64,000 nt of DNA, from assembly GCA_017512725.1 (NCBI GenBank), contig JAFWEW010000039.1, positions 1 through 64,000 on the forward strand. The letters are read 5' to 3'. Under the pieces are notes generated by a model. That model saw only the letters and a list, made by a program, of their open reading frames with translations, ran no database searches and was not told the DNA's origin. Made by a program: the position numbers and the translations under genes. The stretch's first letter is position 1, and the number at the start of each line of letters is the position of its first letter. Below are positions 33,628 to 41,855 of the stretch, one piece after another. Source of the stretch: Solobacterium sp. (lineage in GTDB: Bacteria > Bacillota_I > Bacilli_A > Erysipelotrichales > Erysipelotrichaceae).

Positions 33628-34539
33628 ATGAAAACATTATTATTCAACAACATACCGGCATCGGTGATTGGTATCGGCTGTATGAGAATTGCAGACCTGG
33701 AAAAATCACAGCTGGACCGGCTTGTGAAAACCGCTTTGGATCATGGCATCAACTTCTTCGATCATGCGGATATTTACGGTGGCGGAAAAAGTGAAGCTCT
33801 CTTTGGAGAACTGCTTCAGAAAGAACCGTCTCTTCGTTCCAGAGTGATACTGCAGTCCAAGTGCTCGATTCACGATGGCATGTATGACTGTTCGAAGGAT
33901 TACATCCTTCGTTCTGCCGATGGGATCCTTGAACGGCTTCATACAGATTATCTTGACTGTCTTTTGCTGCATCGGCCTGATGCGCTTCTTGAACCGGAGG
34001 AAATCGCTGCTGCATTTGACGAACTGAAACGATCCGGAAAAGTTCGCGGATTTGGTGTTTCCAATATGAACCGGTATCAGATCGAGCTCATTTCTTCGGC
34101 TCTGGATCAGAAGCTTATTGTCAATCAGCTTCAGATGAGCATTGCACACTGTCCTGCAATCGATGCCGGAATCAATGTGAATACCATGAAAGACGAAGCG
34201 GTTATGAGAGAAGGCGGAACACTGGAGTACTGCCGTATGAACGGGATGATTGTACAGACCTGGTCGCCACTTCAGAAAGGGTTCTTCGGCGGTGTATTTC
34301 TCGGGGATCCGGAATATGCACCACTCAATGAAGTGCTGAAAGAGCTGGCAGAAAAATATGGATGCACAGAAGATGCGATCGCCTATGCATGGCTGCTGCG
34401 TTATCCGGCCAGGATACAGGTGATAACCGGAACCACAAAACCGGAACGGATCATCAATGCTGCACAGGCCGCAGAAATCACCCTTTCCAGAGAAGAGTGG
34501 TACCGTATTTACAAGGCTTCCGGAAAGACACTTCCCTGA
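33628..34539 (+). CDS. Aldo/keto reductase
   Basis: 303 residues with the AKR tetrad in place: Asp45 and Tyr50 (DHADIYG), Lys78 (QSKCS) and His115 (LLHRPD). It reduces aldehydes or ketones with NADPH; the substrate cannot be read from the sequence. The class resembles YdhF-type oxidoreductases. Single gene with its own terminator. Confidence 0.85.
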   Translation: MKTLLFNNIPASVIGIGCMRIADLEKSQLDRLVKTALDHGINFFDHADIYGGGKSEALFGELLQKEPSLRSRVILQSKCSIHDGMYDCSKDYILRSADGILERLHTDYLDCLLLHRPDALLEPEEIAAAFDELKRSGKVRGFGVSNMNRYQIELISSALDQKLIVNQLQMSIAHCPAIDAGINVNTMKDEAVMREGGTLEYCRMNGMIVQTWSPLQKGFFGGVFLGDPEYAPLNEVLKELAEKYGCTEDAIAYAWLLRYPARIQVITGTTKPERIINAAQAAEITLSREEWYRIYKASGKTLP

Positions 34540-34601
34540 GAATATCTGTTGAATTCCGGGTTTTCAGAAATTCCCTCAGAATGTTATACTGCCCTGCATT
34601 T

Positions 34602-34626
34602 ACTCCCGCTCTGTGGGAGTATTTTT
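34602..34626 (+). terminator. Terminator of the aldo/keto reductase gene
   Basis: ACTCCC (34602-34607), loop GCTCTGT, GGGAGT (34615-34620), then ATTTTT. Confidence 0.7.
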
Positions 34627-34766
34627 CTGGTATCTGGATTTCTGCAGGCTGTCGCTGACAGAGTCTGCTTCTTCCAGAAAGACTTCCCATTATTTCACAT
34701 AATTTCCCGTTTTGTAACCTTTTATAATGAAAGTACATACACAACTTGGAAGGAGAATAATTCATT

Positions 34767-35912
34767 ATGGGTGTAAATCGTTTTGTTTTAAATGGCATTT
34801 CTTATCATGGTCATGGTGCAATCAATGAAATTCCGGCGATTGTCAAGGCAAAGGGACTGAAGAAGGCATTTGTCGCTTCCGACCCGGATCTTGTCAAATT
34901 CGGTGTTACTGCGAAAGTGACCGATCTGCTCGCACAGAATGGAATTGATTACACAGTGTACTCTGACATCAAGCCGAATCCGACAATTGAAAATGTCCAG
35001 CATGGTGTTGATGCATTCAAGGAATCCGGTGCTGACTTCATGATCACAATTGGCGGCGGATCCTCCATGGATACCGGTAAGGGTATTGGTATCATCGTCA
35101 ATAACCCGGATTTTTATGATGTACGTTCCCTGGAAGGTCTCTCTCCGACAAAGAACCGTACCGTATTTACCATTGCTGTTCCGACAACCGGCGGTACCGG
35201 TGCAGAATCCACAATCAACTATGTTATTACGGATGTTGAAAAGCGTCGTAAATTCGTCTGTGTTGACCCGAACGACATTCCGGATATCGCAGTTGTTGAC
35301 CCGGATATGATGTCCTCGATGCCGAAAGGCCTGACCGCTTCCACCGGTATGGATGCACTTACTCATGCGATTGAAGGCTACACCACCGGAGCTGCCTGGG
35401 AACTGGCAGACTGTCTGAACCTCGAAGCAATTCAGCTGATCGCAAAGAATCTCCGCAAGGCAGTCGATAATGATCCGGACGGCCGTGAAGGAATGGCACT
35501 CGCACAGTATGTCACAGCGATGGCTTACTCCAATGTTGGTCTTGGTATTGCGCACTCCATGGCTCATACCCTTGGTGCAGTCTACGACACACCGCACGGT
35601 GTTGCATGCGCAATGATGCTGCCGATCGTTATGGAATTCAACCAGGAATACACTGGCGAAAAGTTTAAGAAGATTGCAGAAGCATTCGGTGTCGATACAA
35701 CCGGAATGTCCAAGGAAGAATACCGCAAGGCAGCCATCGACGCAGTCCGTCAGCTGTCCGTAGATGTCGGTATCCCGACCAAGCTTGAGAAGCTGAAAGA
35801 AGAAGATCTTCCGTTCCTCTGCGAGTCTGCAGCGGCAGACGCATGTGCTCCGGGCAACCCGAGACCTGCATCTCTGGCAGAATTTGAAGAAATGTTCCGC
35901 AAACTGATGTGA
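34767..35912 (+). CDS. Iron-type (group III) alcohol dehydrogenase, FucO-like
   Basis: 381 residues. GGGSSMD (96-102) binds NAD(P); metal ligands Asp196, His200, His263 and His277 are all present (DALTHAIEG, HSMAHTLGA, TPHGVA). The spacing fits lactaldehyde reductase and 1,3-propanediol dehydrogenase-like enzymes that take up Fe(II) or Zn. Codon use is strongly biased to frequent codons, suggesting high expression. AAGGAGAA precedes the ATG and a TATAAT lies at 34723-34728. Confidence 0.9.
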   Translation: MGVNRFVLNGISYHGHGAINEIPAIVKAKGLKKAFVASDPDLVKFGVTAKVTDLLAQNGIDYTVYSDIKPNPTIENVQHGVDAFKESGADFMITIGGGSSMDTGKGIGIIVNNPDFYDVRSLEGLSPTKNRTVFTIAVPTTGGTGAESTINYVITDVEKRRKFVCVDPNDIPDIAVVDPDMMSSMPKGLTASTGMDALTHAIEGYTTGAAWELADCLNLEAIQLIAKNLRKAVDNDPDGREGMALAQYVTAMAYSNVGLGIAHSMAHTLGAVYDTPHGVACAMMLPIVMEFNQEYTGEKFKKIAEAFGVDTTGMSKEEYRKAAIDAVRQLSVDVGIPTKLEKLKEEDLPFLCESAAADACAPGNPRPASLAEFEEMFRKLM

Positions 35913-35941
35913 TCTCTGAAAAATCTCTTTCATTTGATTTG

Positions 35942-36003
35942 GGAGCTGAATCGGCCGGCAGATTCGGAAAGAACGAACCTGCAGGGGCATTCAGCTCCTT
36001 TTT
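35942..36003 (+). terminator. Terminator of the alcohol dehydrogenase gene
   Basis: GGAGCTGAAT (35942-35951) pairs with ATTCAGCTCC (35989-35998), followed by TTTTTTC. The 37-base loop is long but the 10-bp stem is perfect. Confidence 0.7.
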
Positions 36004-36131
36004 CGTATGCGGGGCTTGGCCGGATTCCAAAAATAATACCAGGGTGTTCATTATCTGATGGATGATATTAAGAAAAGATTTACTATAATTAAAGAAGCAA
36101 TCACAAATCAGAAAAACAATTGGTAATAAAT

Positions 36132-37004
36132 ATGAACTTACAAAGCTATCTCGAAAAAGACCGGGAGAAGCTCCTGGCATCCTTAAAGCAGGCTGGTACC
36201 CCCGAAAGGGCAATTCCGGTTATCGAATCGGAATTTGACCGGCTTCTTTATGAGTATAACGAACAGTGCAGTGATGATTTTGAACGCCGGTGTGCGGCAG
36301 AAATGCTGCAGACAGCCAGAATGGCGGTACCGCTGCTTGACTGCATTGGTGATATCAAGATCTGGGAACAGGGTGGGAAGCTTCTGACGGATGAGAAAAA
36401 GAAAGTCAGTCTGAAGGGAATTCTGCTTCTGGCTGCCGGTCTTATCCTGACGGTTGCTTCAACGCTGGTAATGGCCGGAGCCGATACGGCACTGAATAAA
36501 GTGTTCGATAAACCTTTGATTGCAGTTGCCTTCTTTGGTGGTATCGCGTGTCTGTTTCTTTCCGGACGATTCTTCCGGAAAGTCACAAAGGCAACCTACA
36601 GTGAAAAAGAACTGAAGGCGGAACCGCGCATTGATGCGGAAAAGGTGTACCGCACGCTTCATGCGATTCTTCTGGTGACAGACCGGAACATCACGGATGC
36701 ACTTTCGGCAAGACGTATGGAAGAAGAACAGAAGAATCAGGATCCGGCGCAGGAAAAGGCAGACCTGACATTTTACAGTGATCTTCTGGAAGCTTCTCTT
36801 GCAAAAGACGGACAGTATGCTCTTGATCAGATTTCCAAAGTGCCGTTCTATCTGCATCAAAAAGGGATAGAGGCAATGGAATACAGTGAAGAAAACCGCA
36901 GCTGGTTTGATGTGATTCCCGGAGAAAAACACGAAACGATCCGTCCGGCTCTTGTGAGGGACGGCCAGCTGCTGAAAAAAGGTATTGTCTCGGGAGACTG
37001 GTGA
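36132..37004 (+). CDS. Uncharacterised two-helix membrane protein beside the Hsp70-like gene
   Basis: 290 residues. An N-terminal helical region (1-95) is followed by two membrane helices (about 98-118 and 130-150) and a cytoplasmic helical domain. No known motif. The start at ATG 36132 lacks a strong ribosome site. Its stop touches the start of the next gene (TGATG), so it is probably a partner of the Hsp70-like protein. Confidence 0.65.
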   Translation: MNLQSYLEKDREKLLASLKQAGTPERAIPVIESEFDRLLYEYNEQCSDDFERRCAAEMLQTARMAVPLLDCIGDIKIWEQGGKLLTDEKKKVSLKGILLLAAGLILTVASTLVMAGADTALNKVFDKPLIAVAFFGGIACLFLSGRFFRKVTKATYSEKELKAEPRIDAEKVYRTLHAILLVTDRNITDALSARRMEEEQKNQDPAQEKADLTFYSDLLEASLAKDGQYALDQISKVPFYLHQKGIEAMEYSEENRSWFDVIPGEKHETIRPALVRDGQLLKKGIVSGDW

Positions 37005-38920
37005 TGAAACGATTTTACGGATTTGACCTGGGGGATGCGGAGTCTGCCATTGCCCTGCTCGAAAAAAACAGTGAAATACCGCCGACTATTCTCGAAATCG
37101 AGGGGGTCCGCAGTTTTATTACGGCCTATGCGGCATTGTCGGACGGCACGCTTCTGATTGGTGAAAATGCCTGCTACGCAAAGGATGCCAAAAAACGACG
37201 GATCCGTTTCAAGTCCCGTTTTCTGAAGGATCGTGCGGTAGAACAGGATATCCGCAGTTTTGCGGCTGGTGTACTGGGCCAGCTGTATTCCAGCGGAAAC
37301 CTGCTTCGCAATGATGACAGTTCCTGTTTTTATATCGGATGTCCGGCCGGCTGGAACCTGAATGACCGCGAGCGTTACCGCAGTATTTTTGAACGGGTCG
37401 GATATCCGCCGGTAAAGATTATTTCGGAATCCCGCGCAGCGCTTGTCTCGGCATGCCAGTCCAAACATCTGCAGATCGGATACAACATTCTGGTTCAGCC
37501 TACGCTGGTTGTTGATATTGGATCTTCCACAACGGATTTTGCCTATATCAATCATGGAAAAGAAGTTGAAATTCAGACCGGAGGGGAAGTGTATCTGGGC
37601 GGCGGTGTTATGGATGAACTGCTGCTGAATTATGCGATTGATCATTCCGGAAATCCACAGAAGATCCGGAAAATCTTTGAAGAGTCGGAACCGTGGAAAA
37701 ACTATTGTGAGTTCGCATGCCGGAGACTAAAAGAAAAATACTATTCCGATATCGAATACTTCCGTGATCATGAGTGCCGGGAGTCGGTGTTGATCCGTCA
37801 TACCTTTCCGCCGGTTCGTCTCAGTATTGAGATGAATGCATCGATTGCGGATTATATCGAAAATGGAAGCAGTTCCCGTTTAGAGGGATCTTCGTTCCGT
37901 GAAGTCTTCCTGGCTTCCCTGCGGAATGTCCGAAAGTCCATCACAGGAGCTGCACCGCAGCTGCTGTTTCTGACCGGAGGTGTTTCCAAGATGCCGGGAA
38001 TCCGGCAGTGGTGCACAGAGGTCTTTCCGGATACGATCGTGATTACCGGGGCGGAGCCGGAGTTCTCGGTTGCCCGGGGTCTTTCCTGGACGGGAAGAAT
38101 TGATGAAGAACTGCGGGAGTTCCGCAAGGATATTGAAGACCTGAATAATACGTCTGTGACAGAGGATATCGTCAAGGAACATATCAACGATCTTTATAAA
38201 GATGTTGTTGATACGATGACCAAGCCGATCATCCGCAATGCCGTCATTCCGGTTTTTAAGCGGTGGCGCAGCGGTGAGATCAACAAGCTGACCGATACCA
38301 ATGAAGCCCTTGAAGCAGAGATCGCCGCATATCTGCGGACGGATGAGGCAAGAGAACTGATGGTTGAACCGATTTCAACCTGGCTTAAGCCAATTGCTGA
38401 AAAACTGGAAGAATATACCGAACCGATCTGTATCAAACATCATGTTCCGTATACTGCATTAAGCCTGAAGTCTTATATGAAAGTCAGTGACATTGATGTA
38501 AAGATCAATGCCAAGGATGTATTTGCGGTTGAGGAGATTACCTGGCTGATCGATTCGATCATTTCAATCATTGTCGGTCTGCTGTGCGGCGGCAGCGGAG
38601 TTGCACTGATTGCCAGCGGTCCGACCGGAATCTTTGCCGGCATGATGATTTCCATTCTGGTACTTGCGCTCGGAAAGGAAAAGATGGAGGAACTTCTTCT
38701 GAAAACAGACCTCCCGCGTCCGCTCCGAAAGATGCTGCCGAAGAATACCATTGATTCCAGACTGGATGTGATTGCATCAGAAGTCCGCACCAATCTCTAC
38801 CACACACTGGAGAATGAGAAAAATGAAGAAATCACGGAACGGCTGATTTCAGAGATTTCTTCTCAGATCGAGGAATGCCTGACCAAGATGGCGGAAGTTG
38901 TGGAAATTCCGCTGGGCTGA
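37004..38920 (+). CDS. Hsp70/actin-fold ATPase with C-terminal membrane hairpin
   Basis: 638 residues. It has the actin-type nucleotide fold: GFDLGDAESA (phosphate 1, 6-15), VVDIGSSTTDFAYI (phosphate 2), GGVMDELL and FLTGGVSKMPGI (adenosine loop). In place of the Hsp70 substrate domain it has a long helical stretch, then a glycine-rich hydrophobic pair of helices (WLIDSIISIIVGLLCGG onward), and a final helical tail. So it is a membrane-attached Hsp70 relative, not a chaperone DnaK. The partners are the membrane protein before it and the small protein after it. Confidence 0.75.
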   Translation: MKRFYGFDLGDAESAIALLEKNSEIPPTILEIEGVRSFITAYAALSDGTLLIGENACYAKDAKKRRIRFKSRFLKDRAVEQDIRSFAAGVLGQLYSSGNLLRNDDSSCFYIGCPAGWNLNDRERYRSIFERVGYPPVKIISESRAALVSACQSKHLQIGYNILVQPTLVVDIGSSTTDFAYINHGKEVEIQTGGEVYLGGGVMDELLLNYAIDHSGNPQKIRKIFEESEPWKNYCEFACRRLKEKYYSDIEYFRDHECRESVLIRHTFPPVRLSIEMNASIADYIENGSSSRLEGSSFREVFLASLRNVRKSITGAAPQLLFLTGGVSKMPGIRQWCTEVFPDTIVITGAEPEFSVARGLSWTGRIDEELREFRKDIEDLNNTSVTEDIVKEHINDLYKDVVDTMTKPIIRNAVIPVFKRWRSGEINKLTDTNEALEAEIAAYLRTDEARELMVEPISTWLKPIAEKLEEYTEPICIKHHVPYTALSLKSYMKVSDIDVKINAKDVFAVEEITWLIDSIISIIVGLLCGGSGVALIASGPTGIFAGMMISILVLALGKEKMEELLLKTDLPRPLRKMLPKNTIDSRLDVIASEVRTNLYHTLENEKNEEITERLISEISSQIEECLTKMAEVVEIPLG

Positions 38921-38935
38921 TATCGATGGGTCAAC

Positions 38936-38968
38936 ATATCTCTGCGGACTTTCTGCAGAGATATTTTA
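38936..38968 (+). terminator. Hairpin between the Hsp70-like gene and its downstream neighbour
   Basis: ATATCTCTGC (38936-38945), a nine-base loop and GCAGAGATAT (38955-38964), then TTTA. A perfect 10-bp stem with a weak T tract; it may lower rather than stop expression of the next gene. Confidence 0.6.
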
Positions 38969-38986
38969 TGAGACAGGGTAAATAAG

Positions 38987-39391
38987 ATGTTTGAAGCAGA
39001 AACACTTTTTACAGAACGATATATCCGCAAGGAACGGCGGAAACGGCTTCTGTTTGAACTGACAAACGAAAAGAAGCGCTATGAAGGACTGGACCGGTTT
39101 TCACATGAATCCGAAAGTCTTCTGGATCCCCGGAAAATCATTATGAAAGATCTGGGACTTTCGTATCGGCCCGAATTCAAAGCATTTGTTTCCGATCACG
39201 ATGAGCCTGTGAAGATCCTTTCGAACGATGGAAGCCTGGATGGCAGAAACGTTCTCTTTTCCGAAGCGACAGAACTTGCCGGACTCTCGTTTGAGCCTGT
39301 GATTCTTCTTGGAAATGGATTTGCTTATGTAAAAGCGGAACCGGAAAAGGGTGGAACACCGCAGTATCTTTTGTCTGAGAAAACAAAATGA
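38987..39391 (+). CDS. Uncharacterised 134-residue protein
   Basis: No membrane segment or signal. A basic helical start (RYIRKERRKRLLFEL) is followed by mixed alpha/beta sequence. No known family recognised. It is separated from the Hsp70-like gene by a hairpin, on the same strand, and could be part of the same system. A hairpin GAATCGG/CCGATTC (39390-39411) overlaps its stop. Confidence 0.6.
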   Translation: MFEAETLFTERYIRKERRKRLLFELTNEKKRYEGLDRFSHESESLLDPRKIIMKDLGLSYRPEFKAFVSDHDEPVKILSNDGSLDGRNVLFSEATELAGLSFEPVILLGNGFAYVKAEPEKGGTPQYLLSEKTK

Positions 39392-39424
39392 ATCGGGGAT
39401 AGAACCGATTCGTAAGAACATTTC

Positions 39425-40807
39425 TTAAATATGAGCAGTTTCCCCGTCTGGGGGGAGCTTTTTGTATACCGTCAGAATCATGGTAGTAAAACAGGCAAGA
39501 CCGCCGACAAAGTTGGAAATCGGTTCTGCAAGAAATACCCCATCGACTCCAAATCCCAGTCTGGGCAGAAGAAACGTCAGCGGTACGACAATGATCACTT
39601 TGCGGAACAGGGAGAAGAAAACAGCACGCTTTACACAGAGAAGGGAAGTAAATACAGACTGCCCGCAGAATTGAAACGTCATGAAGAAGAATCCAAAGAA
39701 ATAGAGGAACATCGCTTTGGCCCCGGTATCGATCAGAGCAGGATCCGATGTGAATATACTCATCAGTGCTTTTGGGAACAGAAGCACAATTCCCCAGGCA
39801 ATCAGTGTATAGCCCATTGAGATTGCCAGCATAAAGTGAACCGAGCTTTTGATCCGGGAATACTTCTGTGCACCGAAGTTGAAGGACATGACCGGCTGTG
39901 ATCCCTGTGTGAGCGACTGCGCAGGCAGCGACAGGACTTCCCGGATGGAATTCAGTACCGTCATGACGCCGACATAAATATCACCGCCCCATGTTTTCAG
40001 AGTGATATTGCAGACGATCTGTACCAGAGAATTCGTTCCCTGAACAATGAAGCCGGTAATGCCGAGGCTGCAGATATCCCCGATCAGCTTCCAATCGGGT
40101 TTCCAGAGGTTCCGGTGAAAGTGAAACAGGCTGAGATCGGAGAAGAAAAAGGAGATTACCCAGATAAAAGAAACAGCCTGCGCCAGGATGGTTGCCAGTG
40201 CGGCACCTGCTACGCCCATATGAAAGGTGTAGATAAATACAGGATCAAGAACCAGATTGATAAAAGCTCCGATCAGAATCGTCATCATGCCGTGGCGCGG
40301 GAATCCCTGGGCATTGATGAAACTGTTCATGCCAGTAGATACCATCGCAAAGGTTGTGCCCAGCAGATAGATTTTCAGATAAGAATTTGCATACTGATAG
40401 GAAAGCTCCGAGGCTCCAAACAACATTAAGATTGGCCGGCGGAACAGATAGCAGAACATAAAAATGAGAAACGAAGAAAGAAACAGAAGAAACGCTGTCT
40501 GATTCATGATTTTTTCTGCCCGCTTTTCTTCCCTGGCACCGCGGGCAATCGCAAACAGGGGAGAACCTCCGGTGGAAAACAGACTGGTGAATGCAGCTAT
40601 GAGCGTCGTAAGCGGAAAACATAGGCCGACTCCGGTCAGGGCCGCAGCTCCGGCATCTCCCGGTATGTGACCGATAAAGATCCGGTCAACAATGTTGTAG
40701 AGGAGATATACGGACTGGGCCACCATTAAAGGAAGAGACTGGTTCAGGATTACCCGCCAGATTTTTCCCTTTGAGAAGTCTGTTTTTTCCGTACGCAGTT
40801 TCAGCAT
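39425..40807 (-). CDS. MATE-family multidrug/cation exporter
   Basis: 460 residues with twelve membrane helices in two similar halves, the usual MATE length. The start KGKIWRVILNQSLPLMVAQSV and the GAxxxxLxDPVFIY motif in the fourth to fifth helices fit the DinF/NorM superfamily. It would export organic cations or drugs with Na+ or H+. It is divergently placed against the DUF4430 gene, about 100 bases away. Confidence 0.9.
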   Translation of the reverse strand: MLKLRTEKTDFSKGKIWRVILNQSLPLMVAQSVYLLYNIVDRIFIGHIPGDAGAAALTGVGLCFPLTTLIAAFTSLFSTGGSPLFAIARGAREEKRAEKIMNQTAFLLFLSSFLIFMFCYLFRRPILMLFGASELSYQYANSYLKIYLLGTTFAMVSTGMNSFINAQGFPRHGMMTILIGAFINLVLDPVFIYTFHMGVAGAALATILAQAVSFIWVISFFFSDLSLFHFHRNLWKPDWKLIGDICSLGITGFIVQGTNSLVQIVCNITLKTWGGDIYVGVMTVLNSIREVLSLPAQSLTQGSQPVMSFNFGAQKYSRIKSSVHFMLAISMGYTLIAWGIVLLFPKALMSIFTSDPALIDTGAKAMFLYFFGFFFMTFQFCGQSVFTSLLCVKRAVFFSLFRKVIIVVPLTFLLPRLGFGVDGVFLAEPISNFVGGLACFTTMILTVYKKLPPDGETAHI

Positions 40808-40908
40808 GCCACGATTATAACACCCAACAACAGGAGGTCAGTGCTTGGACTTCCGTGTATGATGTGATACGTTTTACACGTAACGTACCGATCAGGAGGA
40901 TAGGACAG

Positions 40909-41316
40909 ATGAAAAACAAAAAAACATTATGGGCTGTTATTGGAGTGCTGGTTCTGGCGGCTGTGCTTGCCGGAGTATTTCTGCTGAATAAGCCAAAGAC
41001 TTCCGCTGGATCAAAACATGTTGTGCTGGAAGTAAAAGACAATGATGGATATGTAAAGGGTTATGAAACGGATACGAACGCAGCGTATCTGGCGGAACTG
41101 ATGGATGAACTGAAGGCATCTGCTGATTTTACCTATGAAGCGGAAGACGGGGATTACGGTCTCTTCGTGACTTCCGTAAATAATCTGCTGGCGGATTATG
41201 ATACGACACAGTCTTACTGGGCGATTTATGTTAATGGGGAATACGGCAGTTACGGAATCAGTGAACAGCCGGTTGCGGATGGTGATACCTTTACGCTTGC
41301 CTACGAACAGGGATGA
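40909..41316 (+). CDS. DUF4430 (transcobalamin-C-like) secreted or membrane-anchored protein
   Basis: 135 residues from ATG 40909 (AGGAGGATAGG upstream). One N-terminal membrane helix (about 6-26) is followed by a DUF4430 domain ending in YWAIYVNGEYGSYGISEQPV and DGDTFTLAYE, the family pattern. DUF4430 is related to the C-terminal domain of transcobalamin. It overlaps an ECF S-component gene (ATGA), which supports a role in capturing a vitamin, likely a corrinoid, outside the cell. Confidence 0.8.
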   Translation: MKNKKTLWAVIGVLVLAAVLAGVFLLNKPKTSAGSKHVVLEVKDNDGYVKGYETDTNAAYLAELMDELKASADFTYEAEDGDYGLFVTSVNNLLADYDTTQSYWAIYVNGEYGSYGISEQPVADGDTFTLAYEQG

Positions 41317-41822
41317 ACGAAAACGGCAATGTGATACGGCGGCTGGTCCGGATCGCAGTGATGACTGCAGTTCTGGAAGCCGCTAAGTTTGCGCTGAATG
41401 CGGTGCCGAATGTAGAACTCGTCACTCTGCTGCTGATTGTTTATACAAAGCAGTTTGGCTGGAAGGATTCCCTGATTGTATCGCTTCTGTTTGCGACAAT
41501 CGAATCCATGTGGTGGGGAATCAGTATCTGGACAGTAACGTATTTCTATGTATGGCCGATTCTGGTTTTTCTTACTGCCGGAATCAAAGAAGAGGGATCC
41601 GTATGGCCTTACTGCCTGCTTTCAGCGGTATTTGGCCTGCTGTTTGGAATGCTGTGTGCTCTGGTTACACTTGTGACCTCCGGATGGAATGCGGCAGTGG
41701 CATGGTGGATCGCCGGAATACCGTTTGATCTGATCCACGGTGTATCTAATTTTGTGATCTGCTTCTTACTGTATAAGCCGCTGCGAACCGCATTAAGTCA
41801 TATATCTGAAAGAGGAATTTGA
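41313..41822 (+). CDS. ECF transporter S component, probably for a corrinoid
   Basis: 169 residues with six membrane helices. The first helix has the VRIAVMTAVLEAAK pattern of S components (xxxAxLxA), and the length fits. S components bind a vitamin and share the EcfA/EcfT energising unit encoded elsewhere. The coupled DUF4430 gene and the B12-dependent metH facing it suggest cobalamin, but queuosine or other substrates cannot be excluded. Confidence 0.75.
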   Translation: MNENGNVIRRLVRIAVMTAVLEAAKFALNAVPNVELVTLLLIVYTKQFGWKDSLIVSLLFATIESMWWGISIWTVTYFYVWPILVFLTAGIKEEGSVWPYCLLSAVFGLLFGMLCALVTLVTSGWNAAVAWWIAGIPFDLIHGVSNFVICFLLYKPLRTALSHISERGI

Positions 41823-41847
41823 AAAACAGCTGCGAGACAGCTGTTTT
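41823..41847. terminator. Bidirectional terminator between the ECF gene and metH
   Basis: AAAACAGCTG (41823-41832), loop CGAGA, CAGCTGTTTT (41838-41847). A perfect 10-bp stem with A and T flanks serves both convergent operons. Confidence 0.85.
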
Positions 41848-41855
41848 CAGTAGAT

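Noticed and set aside
34788-35990. Minus-strand open frame of about 400 codons over the alcohol dehydrogenase
   Set aside because: It is an artefact of biased codon use in the strongly expressed plus-strand gene; there are no family motifs.
40809-40908. Cobalamin riboswitch before the DUF4430-ECF pair
   Set aside because: About 100 bases between divergent starts is too short for a cobalamin riboswitch, and no B12-box-like sequence was seen.
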